Shown here piece by piece: positions 7,424-12,723 of a DNA stretch of 12,723 nucleotides. The DNA comes from Bacteroidota bacterium (GTDB lineage: Bacteria; Bacteroidota; Bacteroidia; Chitinophagales; Chitinophagaceae). Below the pieces are notes generated by a model that had not been told where the DNA came from, made no database searches, and saw only the letters and a program-made list of their open reading frames with translations. Location of the stretch: positions 1 through 12,723 of the forward strand of contig CANHIR010000040.1 of the NCBI GenBank assembly GCA_947461015.1, given 5' to 3'. The translations under genes and the position numbers were made by a program. The first letter of the stretch is position 1. Every line of letters begins with the position of its first letter.

Positions 7424-7663
7424 CTAATAGTCTTTTTGAAAACCTCGATATAGCCTAAACCCTCCATACACTAAACACATGCATCCAAAAATGATGCGCC
7501 ATTCATTGTCCAAATTAATGATTTGGTCCAAATGAAAATATTTAGCGCCAAACATAACTACCGCGCTACCTAAAATTAACCCAGCCATGGTAAAATCATA
7601 AATACTTCTAAAAATTCGATAGATTTTCTCCGATCTTTCTCTACCAGGATTCGTTTCGGACAT
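7424..7663 (-). CDS. small two-helix membrane protein of unknown function
   Basis: 79 residues from the ATG at 7663; the frame is open to a TTG at 7693, but the ATG gives the more natural protein MSETNPGRERSEKIYRIF. After a charged N terminus there are two hydrophobic segments, about 24-42 (MAGLILGSAVVMFGAKYF) and 54-69 (IIFGCMCLVYGGFRLY), joined by a polar loop, and a short basic C terminus (RLYRGFQKDY). I recognise no enzymatic or channel motif. From memory, small proteins with a YGGFRxYRG-like ending are common in Bacteroidota beside ExbD/TonB and PstS-like genes. The stop TAG touches an upstream GTG of the lipoprotein frame, and the likely lipoprotein ATG is 29 bases on, so the two are probably cotranscribed. 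It is the first gene of the cluster and diverges from hisS across 79 bp. Confidence 0.8.
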   Translation of the reverse strand: MSETNPGRERSEKIYRIFRSIYDFTMAGLILGSAVVMFGAKYFHLDQIINLDNEWRIIFGCMCLVYGGFRLYRGFQKDY

Positions 7664-7742
7664 ATTGGTATTATTTTGGGGCAAATTAATCAATTATATA
7701 GGATGAATTTAAAAATTTATCTTTACGGTCAAATTCGATAGC

Positions 7743-9110
7743 ATGAGCAAACCTTCATTACCCCAGGGCACCCGTGATTTTAATGCAGCAACAGTGCAAA
7801 AACGTCAATATATATTCAAAACCATTCAATCGGTATTTGAATTATTTGGTTTTCAGCCGCTGGAAACGCCATCTATGGAGAACTTGGATACCCTAATGGG
7901 AAAATATGGGGAAGAAGGAGATAAATTAATTTTTAAGATTTTAAATAACGGATTAGACAATCCTCAAAAAAGGGTACAAATAGACGAAGGAATGGCAAAA
8001 GTGTTAGAAGGGAAAAATAGCACCTTAATTACTGAACGAGCTTTACGTTATGACTTAACCATCCCTTTTGCTAGATATGTAGCCATGAACCATGGGCAAC
8101 TAACCTTCCCTTTTAAACGCTATCAAATTCAACCTGTTTGGAGAGCGGATAGACCACAAAAAGGAAGATATAGAGAGTTTTATCAATGTGATGCAGATGT
8201 AGTAGGAAGCGATAGCCTATTAAATGAAGTAGATTTAATAGCAATTTATGTAACCGCATTTCAAAAGTTAAACCTCCCCGTTGAAATCAAAATTAACAAC
8301 CGAAAAATATTATTGGGGCTTGCGCAAGTTTGTGGCGGTGAAGAAAAATTAATTGACCTTACCATTGCCATTGACAAGCTTGATAAAATTGGATGGGAAA
8401 AAGTAAAAGAAGAATTAAACAATAAAGGTTTTAATGTTACTCAGCAGAATTTAGTAGAACGCTATTTAAATATTAGCGGGACCAATGCAGAAAAAATAAA
8501 TGCACTTGCAACTTTACTAGGTGAAAACGAAATTGGGAAAAAAGGAATTGAAGAATTAAACTATGTGTTAGCTTATCACCAAAATAGTGGAATGAGCAAA
8601 CATTTAGTTGCAGATTTTACATTAGCAAGAGGTTTAAACTATTATACTGGACTTATTTTCGAAGTAAAAGCAATAGACGTGCAAATGGGCAGTATTGGTG
8701 GTGGCGGCCGTTACAATGACCTTACAAGTTTATTTGGTGTACCCAATATACCTGGCGTTGGTATTAGCTTTGGCGTGGACCGTATATATGATGTATTAGA
8801 AGAAAAAAATCTTTTCCCTACAAGTATTGATCAAGGAACACAGGTGCTATTTTTTAATTTAGGAGAAGCTGAAGCTAAGGTTGCGTATGAACAAATGGGT
8901 AAATTAAGAGACAAAAAAATTGCTTGTGAAATGTACCCTGAGAAGAGCAAATTTGACAAGCAATTTAAATATGCTGAGAAAAAAGGAATTCCTAATATTT
9001 TAATTATCGGAACAGACGAAGTTTCAAAACAAGAGTGTACGATAAAAAATTTAGCAACCGGAAAACAATCTACTATTTCATTTAATGAATTAGAGACCTT
9101 TCAGTTTTAA
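7743..9110 (+). CDS. hisS: histidine--tRNA ligase
   Basis: Cytoplasmic class II aminoacyl-tRNA synthetase that activates histidine with ATP and charges tRNA-His. 455 residues, a normal bacterial length. Visible blocks: LPQGTRDF (6-13), RYDLTIPFARYVA (102-114), motif 2 PVWRADRPQKGRYREFYQCD (131-150), the histidine-specific LARGLNYYTG (294-303) with its Arg296, SIGGGGRYNDL (317-327), and motif 3 GVGISFGVDRIYDVL (338-352). An anticodon-binding domain occupies about 365-450, which excludes the HisZ paralogue of histidine biosynthesis. Motif LARGLNYYTG has Asn where many bacteria have Asp (LVRGLDYYTG). The gene is divergent from the envelope cluster and convergent with the DUF3471-like gene 9 bp away. 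A weak -7-like TATCTTTA (7718-7725) precedes it without a good -33 partner. Confidence 0.97.
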   Translation: MSKPSLPQGTRDFNAATVQKRQYIFKTIQSVFELFGFQPLETPSMENLDTLMGKYGEEGDKLIFKILNNGLDNPQKRVQIDEGMAKVLEGKNSTLITERALRYDLTIPFARYVAMNHGQLTFPFKRYQIQPVWRADRPQKGRYREFYQCDADVVGSDSLLNEVDLIAIYVTAFQKLNLPVEIKINNRKILLGLAQVCGGEEKLIDLTIAIDKLDKIGWEKVKEELNNKGFNVTQQNLVERYLNISGTNAEKINALATLLGENEIGKKGIEELNYVLAYHQNSGMSKHLVADFTLARGLNYYTGLIFEVKAIDVQMGSIGGGGRYNDLTSLFGVPNIPGVGISFGVDRIYDVLEEKNLFPTSIDQGTQVLFFNLGEAEAKVAYEQMGKLRDKKIACEMYPEKSKFDKQFKYAEKKGIPNILIIGTDEVSKQECTIKNLATGKQSTISFNELETFQF

Positions 9111-9119
9111 TATTCTTAA

Positions 9120-9515
9120 TTAGTATTCTACTTTTTCAGCCCAAATTTGATAATGAAATTCTTCCTCTTTATTACCTGAAGTTGAAGAAGCAGCTTCTTT
9201 AGTGCCCACTAATTCCATTCCTTGCACTACAAAAGTAACCGACTCTACACTTTTGTTAGCGTCTCTTTTAAAAATAACAAGGCCATCATAAGCGGCTAAA
9301 TAAAAAGTATCAACTCCCTTTTTTTCTAATGTAAAACTTCCCATTGGACTTGATACCTTTAAAGTGGCATCTTCCGCTTCAACAACTGCTTCCGAAACTG
9401 GGCTTCCCGCTGCAAAAACATACTTACCTAAATAATCCTTCAAGGGACTTGTTTGCGCATTCACAGCTGTCATAATGCCTAACATTACAACAAACATTAA
9501 AACTAATTTTTTCAT
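9120..9515 (-). CDS. small exported protein resembling a single DUF3471 domain
   Basis: 131 residues from the ATG at 9515, which opens a textbook signal peptide (MKKLVLMFVVMLGIMTAVNA, cleaved before Gln21). The frame is open to 9704, but that extension lies inside rlmN on the other strand and precedes the signal peptide, so it is rejected. The mature region LKDYLGKYVF (25-34), then beta-rich alternating segments, IFKRDANKSVESVTFVVQGMEL (81-102) and VGTK resemble the DUF3471 domain often found at the C terminus of beta-lactamase-like serine hydrolases; here it stands alone. No catalytic residues are apparent. A 25-residue Ser/Glu-rich tail ends in WAEKVEY. This is similarity seen by eye, not a profile hit. 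It is convergent with hisS and divergent from rlmN across 93 bp. Confidence 0.78.
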   Translation of the reverse strand: MKKLVLMFVVMLGIMTAVNAQTSPLKDYLGKYVFAAGSPVSEAVVEAEDATLKVSSPMGSFTLEKKGVDTFYLAAYDGLVIFKRDANKSVESVTFVVQGMELVGTKEAASSTSGNKEEEFHYQIWAEKVEY

Positions 9516-9572
9516 TTTGGTATTTTTTAAGAAGATGAATTTAAAGCGTTTTTTTGACCCCACAAAAAGAAT

Positions 9573-9588
9573 AAATTGTAAACAATTT
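9573..9588. repeat. short inverted repeat in the rlmN divergent promoter region
   Basis: AAATTGT (9573-9579) and ACAATTT (9582-9588) form a perfect 7-bp inverted repeat with a 2-base spacer. It covers the TTG (9576-9578) proposed as the -33 element of rlmN and lies in the upstream region of the divergent gene at 9120-9515. It could be an operator for a dimeric regulator, but all but one position per arm is A/T, so chance cannot be dismissed. Confidence 0.35.
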
Positions 9589-9604
9589 GGATAAAGTATC
9601 TTTG
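9576..9604 (+). promoter_or_regulatory. rlmN promoter
   Basis: TTG at 9576-9578, an 18-base spacer, and TATCTTTG at 9597-9604, an exact match to the Bacteroidota -7 consensus TAnnTTTG. The element ends only four bases before the rlmN ATG at 9609, so transcription would start at or within a base or two of the start codon, implying a leaderless message. Confidence 0.6.
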
Positions 9605-9608
9605 CATT

Positions 9609-10652
9609 ATGGAGAAGACTAGACCGAATATAAGACAAGTAGAAGTGTCTGAAATTGAACGCTTTATAGCGAATGTGGGCGAAAGACCATTCAGGGTAAA
9701 ACAAATTGTAGAATGGTTATGGCAAAAACATGCGCATAGCTTTGACGAAATGACCGACTTAAGCAAGGATCTAAGAAAGCAATTGGTGGAACATTTTAGT
9801 TTCCCTGCTTTGCAAATAGATACCACCCAACAAAGTGAAGACGGTACCTTAAAAACAAGGTTCCGCACTTTTGATGACCATATGATTGAGGGGGTATTAA
9901 TCCCAACAAGTGAGCGAAAAACTGCATGCGTTTCCTCTCAAATTGGATGTAGCCTAAGTTGTAAATTTTGTGCAACCGGCACTATGGATCGTAAGCGAAA
10001 TTTGAATTTTGATGAGATATATGATCAGGTAGTTTATATCAACCAACAAAGCGAAGCTGCGCATGAAAAACATTTAAGTAATATTGTTTTTATGGGAATG
10101 GGTGAGCCATTAATGAACTACCATAATGTTTTAAAAGCAATTGAAAAAATCACTTCGCCTGACGGACTGGGCATGAGTCCAAAACGCATTATCGTTTCCA
10201 CTGCAGGGTTGGTGAAACAAATTAGACAATTAGGCGATGATGGTGTTAAATTTAAATTAGCAGTTTCATTACATGCACCGAATGATAAAAAGCGTAATGA
10301 AGTAATGCCCATTAATGAGAGCAACAATATTAAGGCATTGGTTGATGCCCTAAACTATTTTTACAAAAAGACAGGGACCGAAATTTCTTTTGAATATATA
10401 TTATTTAAAGACTTTAATGACTCTGAAAAAGATGCAGAAGAGCTTACTAAAATATATCGTCAAGTTCCAGCCGATTTAATCAATGTGATTGAATACAATT
10501 CAGTGGATCACTTTGGCTTCGACAAACCAGACGAGGATGGCTTTGAGCGTTTTGTAGAAATTTTACAAAAGAATCGCGTAAATGTAAGAGTAAGACGCAG
10601 CAGAGGAAAGGATATTGACGCAGCTTGTGGACAGTTAGCCAATAAAGGATAG
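9609..10652 (+). CDS. rlmN: dual-specificity RNA methyltransferase RlmN (23S rRNA A2503 / tRNA A37, C2)
   Basis: Radical-SAM enzyme that methylates C2 of A2503 in 23S rRNA and of A37 in some tRNAs, 347 residues, full length. The [4Fe-4S] motif is C114-x3-C118-x2-C121 (GCSLSCKFCATGTM). The two further cysteines of the RlmN mechanism are present: C340 (AACGQL), matching the methyl-carrying C355 of E. coli, and C107, seven residues before the cluster as C118 is in E. coli. GMGEPLMN (163-170) is the SAM-binding GGEP-type motif. The N-terminal accessory domain begins GERPFRVKQIVEWLW (24-38). Absence of a change at the equivalent of C118 does not separate it from Cfr, but chromosomal context and the A2503 C2 family blocks favour RlmN. 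The ATG at 9609 lies at the expected transcript start. Likely first gene of a three-gene operon. Confidence 0.96.
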   Translation: MEKTRPNIRQVEVSEIERFIANVGERPFRVKQIVEWLWQKHAHSFDEMTDLSKDLRKQLVEHFSFPALQIDTTQQSEDGTLKTRFRTFDDHMIEGVLIPTSERKTACVSSQIGCSLSCKFCATGTMDRKRNLNFDEIYDQVVYINQQSEAAHEKHLSNIVFMGMGEPLMNYHNVLKAIEKITSPDGLGMSPKRIIVSTAGLVKQIRQLGDDGVKFKLAVSLHAPNDKKRNEVMPINESNNIKALVDALNYFYKKTGTEISFEYILFKDFNDSEKDAEELTKIYRQVPADLINVIEYNSVDHFGFDKPDEDGFERFVEILQKNRVNVRVRRSRGKDIDAACGQLANKG

Positions 10653-10683
10653 CTCTACTAGCATCACATAATTAAATAGGCGC

Positions 10684-11859
10684 ATGAAGAACAAAAGATC
10701 AGACAACTTTGACAAATTTGCCAACAAGAAAAAAGGCAGTGCGGTTAAAGAAGAATATAGACAAGAAAAGAAAAAAGCAAAAGCAGATTCAAGAGCCGCT
10801 GGCGAAGCTGCACGTCAAAGAAAAAAAGACATTGCAAAAGGTATTGCTGTTGAGCCCGTTGGGAATAACAAAAAAGGCGGCTATGCAAAAAAGGATTATG
10901 TAACAGGGCCTCCAAAATATTCAATTCCTTTAAGAGCGAAATCTGCTCCCAAGAAAATGGTGGATGATACCCCTGCAAAATATGGTGAAATTAAAAGAGG
11001 CGCTGGTGTGGGTTCGCCTCGATTGGCTGCAAGTAAAAGAACACCTGCCTCCATGGATAAGGCCGATGCAAAACGTACCGCAAGCATTGGAAAGGTAAAT
11101 GCAAGCGACGATATGCCGTATGAGCAAATGCCTTTGAATAAATACATTGCTCATGCCGGAACATGTGGACGACGTGAAGCTGCTGAATTGGTAAAGAACG
11201 GTCATATTACGGTTAATGGCGACACTGTTTTAGAGCCAGGTTATAAAGTACAATTTAAAGATGTAGTAAGATTAAAAGGCAAGGTTTTACAATTACAAGT
11301 AACCCCAGTTTATATCTTATTAAATAAACCAAAAGACTATATCTGTACTGCAAATGATCCGGAGGGAAGAAAAACGGTATTGGATATTATTAAGAATGCA
11401 ACCACGCAAAGAATGTTTCCAGTAGGTCGTTTGGATCGAAACACCACAGGTGTTTTAATTTTAACCAACGATGGTGATTTAGCACAGAAATTAACACATC
11501 CTTCTTACGAGATTAAAAAAATATACGAAGTAACATTAGATAAGCCAGTCACCAAGGCCGATATGGAAGCCATTGCTGCCGGGGTAACATTAGAAGATGG
11601 ATTTATTGCTGCAGATGCGGTGAGCTATGTAGGAAAAGAAAGGGATGTAATTGGCATAGAAATTCATAGCGGCAGAAACAGAATTGTAAGAAGAATTTTT
11701 GAACATTTGGGATATGATGTTAGACATTTAGACAGAGTGATGTTTGCAAACCTGACTAAGAAAAATGTAGACCGTGGTAAGTGGAGATTTTTAAGTGAGA
11801 AGGAAGTTCGCTTACTCAAATTTTTGAATAAATCTTTTACACGCAAAGCTTCAAAATAA
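10684..11859 (+). CDS. RluB/RsuA-family rRNA pseudouridine synthase with long basic N-terminal extension
   Basis: Converts uridine to pseudouridine, most likely in 23S rRNA (RluB acts on U2605 in E. coli). 391 residues. Residues 1-147 are low-complexity and rich in Lys, Arg, Ala and Gly, presumably disordered and RNA-binding. An S4 domain follows (about 150-200: LNKYIAHAGTCGRREAAELVKNGHITVNG). The catalytic domain begins VYILLNKPKDYICT (209-222) and contains GRLDRNTTGVLILTNDGDLA (248-267) with the nucleophile D251. The end of the domain carries IHSGRNRIVRRIFEHLGYDV (327-346), typical of the RsuA/RluB/RluE/RluF group. The domain core alone is about 240 residues, near E. coli RluB. The exact target is not certain from sequence. 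It starts 31 bp after rlmN and ends 7 bp before the next pseudouridine synthase gene. Confidence 0.92.
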   Translation: MKNKRSDNFDKFANKKKGSAVKEEYRQEKKKAKADSRAAGEAARQRKKDIAKGIAVEPVGNNKKGGYAKKDYVTGPPKYSIPLRAKSAPKKMVDDTPAKYGEIKRGAGVGSPRLAASKRTPASMDKADAKRTASIGKVNASDDMPYEQMPLNKYIAHAGTCGRREAAELVKNGHITVNGDTVLEPGYKVQFKDVVRLKGKVLQLQVTPVYILLNKPKDYICTANDPEGRKTVLDIIKNATTQRMFPVGRLDRNTTGVLILTNDGDLAQKLTHPSYEIKKIYEVTLDKPVTKADMEAIAAGVTLEDGFIAADAVSYVGKERDVIGIEIHSGRNRIVRRIFEHLGYDVRHLDRVMFANLTKKNVDRGKWRFLSEKEVRLLKFLNKSFTRKASK

Positions 11860-11866
11860 TTTAAGG

Positions 11867-12580
11867 ATGATAGATATTTTATTTGAAGACGAAGACATGA
11901 TTGTTTTAAATAAGCCTGCAGGTTTATTAAGTATCCCTGATCGTTTTGGGAAAGAAGTATCTGTTAAATCACTATTACAAGAAAAATACGGTGTCATTTT
12001 TACGGTACACCGCTTGGATCAACATACAAGTGGCTTAATCATTTTTGCAAAAAATGCAGAATCACACAAACAGCTTAGTGAACTATTTGAGGGCAGAACC
12101 ATTATCAAAAAGTATTTTGGATTGGTAAGTGGACGTCCGCAACAAGCAGGAGTTGTGGAAGAAAATATGATGGAACACCCAATTAGAAAGGGACACATGA
12201 TCATACATGCAAAAGGAAAAGAATCAAAGACAAGTTATGAAGTAGTAAAATATTTTAAACAATATGCATGGGTCAGTTTTCAAATTCATACTGGAAGAAC
12301 TCATCAAATTAGGTTACATGCTCAGCACATTGGACACCCTATTGTATCAGATGATTTATATGGCGATGGTGAAAAATTAAAGTTGTCTAGCATAAAAAAG
12401 AAAAATTTTAAGCTAGCTAAAGTTGAAGAAGAAGAACGCCCACTTATGGGAAGGCAAGCTTTACATGCAGCAAGTGTTCAATTTGAATATAAAGGAAAGG
12501 AGCTCCTTTTGGAAGCCCCTTTACCTAAAGATTTGACTGCAACTTTAAAGCAGTTGGAAAAATGGAACGCAGCGTCATAA
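11867..12580 (+). CDS. RluA-family pseudouridine synthase
   Basis: A second, unrelated-subfamily pseudouridine synthase, 237 residues, close to E. coli RluA (about 219) and lacking an S4 domain. The N terminus IDILFEDEDMIVLNKPAGLLSIPD (2-25) is the usual RluA opening. The catalytic motif is HRLDQHTSGLIIFAKN (48-63) with D51 as nucleophile. FQIHTGRTHQIRLH lies at about 138-151, followed by HPIVSDDLYG and, near the end, GRQALHAASVQFEY and EAPLPKDL. Target could be 23S rRNA, tRNA or both (RluA, RluC/D or TruC-like); I cannot choose. The ATG follows the previous stop by 7 bases and has AAGG immediately before it, so translational coupling is likely. A Lys/Glu-rich insert (about 165-190) interrupts the C-terminal part. 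Confidence 0.92.
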   Translation: MIDILFEDEDMIVLNKPAGLLSIPDRFGKEVSVKSLLQEKYGVIFTVHRLDQHTSGLIIFAKNAESHKQLSELFEGRTIIKKYFGLVSGRPQQAGVVEENMMEHPIRKGHMIIHAKGKESKTSYEVVKYFKQYAWVSFQIHTGRTHQIRLHAQHIGHPIVSDDLYGDGEKLKLSSIKKKNFKLAKVEEEERPLMGRQALHAASVQFEYKGKELLLEAPLPKDLTATLKQLEKWNAAS

Positions 12581-12601
12581 TAATTGCTGCTTATTAAGAA
12601 T

Positions 12602-12723
12602 TTATAATTTTGATTTATAAATAACGCCGTCCTTCATAACAAAATTCACTTTACCCATCACTTCTATGTTTTTTATAGGGTCGCCGTCTACCGCAATAAT
12701 ATCTGCTAATTTATTTTTCTCAA
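12602..12723 (-). CDS. amidohydrolase-family protein, C-terminal end only
   Basis: Too short to stand as a gene on its own in this window: 39 codons and a TAA stop (12604-12602) running in from the right edge. My translation contains KLADIIAVDGDPIKNIEVM and then KVNFVMKDGVIYKSKL. This is the hallmark C-terminal strand pair of metal-dependent amidohydrolases (ADxIAVDGDPL ... V..VMKDGxVYK), as in imidazolonepropionase-like and secreted Xaa-Pro-dipeptidase-like members. Metal ligands and substrate domain are outside, so the reaction is unknown. It converges on the RluA-family gene with a 21-bp gap that contains only a weak AT-only inverted repeat. Confidence 0.82.
   Translation of the reverse strand, partial: EKNKLADIIAVDGDPIKNIEVMGKVNFVMKDGVIYKSKL

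Noticed and set aside
7718..7725. TATCTTTA before hisS as a -7 promoter element
   Set aside because: One base off consensus and without a TTG at the expected upstream distance; such matches are common in AT-rich spacers.
9563..9570. TCTTTTTG on the minus strand as a -7 element for the small exported protein
   Set aside because: The conserved A is missing and no TTG lies at the 18-20 base spacing seen elsewhere in this window.
9516..9868. Open minus-strand frames overlapping the start of rlmN, including a 63-residue upstream extension of the small exported protein
   Set aside because: They lie opposite well-conserved RlmN coding sequence, and the extension would bury a perfect signal peptide inside the protein.
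10745..11205. Several overlapping frames on both strands within the N-terminal part of the RluB-type gene
   Set aside because: They are shadows of a Lys-rich, low-complexity coding stretch; none has a recognisable domain or a sensible start context.
12578..12596. Inverted repeat TAATAA / TTATTA between the RluA-family gene and the amidohydrolase
   Set aside because: The stem is only A:T pairs with a 7-base loop and no U tract; too weak to call a terminator.
1..12723. Mobile elements, CRISPR arrays, tRNA/rRNA genes, toxin-antitoxin or phage-defence genes
   Set aside because: I looked on both strands for transposase motifs, spaced repeats, cloverleaf signals and small paired genes and found none; the window is filled by core genes.

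Overview
The window looks like chromosomal housekeeping DNA from a Bacteroidota bacterium, probably of the Chitinophagaceae/Sphingobacteriales type. This rests on the low G+C, AT-rich spacers, near absence of purine-rich ribosome binding sites, matches to the Bacteroidota -7 promoter element TAnnTTTG, and the style of the proteins (short exported proteins ending the signal peptide in NAQ, a PstS-like lipoprotein beside a TPR protein, and a pseudouridine synthase with a long basic N-terminal extension). The genus cannot be read from the sequence.

Layout. Positions 1-4437, minus strand: the promoter-proximal part of a 14-subunit-type complex I operon in the order nuoA-B-C-D-E-F, with nuoF running off the left edge. 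NuoC and NuoD are separate proteins, and the NADH-input subunits NuoE and NuoF are present, so this is an NADH-oxidising, quinone-reducing respiratory enzyme. A TAnnTTTG element in front of nuoA and an intrinsic terminator just upstream of it mark off the operon. Positions 4538-7663, minus strand: a three-gene envelope cluster made of a two-helix membrane protein, a PstS-like lipoprotein and an exported TPR protein. The first two genes are translationally close; the TPR gene follows after about 146 bp that contain a promoter-like element and a perfect palindrome. Positions 7743-9110, plus strand: hisS, divergent from the envelope cluster. Positions 9120-9515, minus strand: a small exported protein resembling the DUF3471 domain, convergent with hisS. 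Positions 9609-12580, plus strand: rlmN followed by two pseudouridine synthases (RluB/RsuA type and RluA type), very likely one RNA-modification operon. Positions 12602-12723, minus strand: the C-terminal end of an amidohydrolase-family protein.

How the genes work together. nuo supplies respiratory energy. hisS, rlmN and the two pseudouridine synthases serve translation through tRNA charging and modification of 23S rRNA and possibly tRNA. The envelope cluster is the least understood part: its substrate-binding lipoprotein has no PstCAB permease here, and from memory such genes in other Bacteroidota lie beside ExbB/ExbD/TonB genes, which are absent in this window. I saw no CRISPR array, mobile element, prophage, tRNA, rRNA or defence system. 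No intergenic stretch exceeds 150 bases. The points most worth checking are the orphan PstS-like cluster, a Thr in NuoA where E. coli has a conserved loop Glu, and a probable leaderless rlmN transcript.
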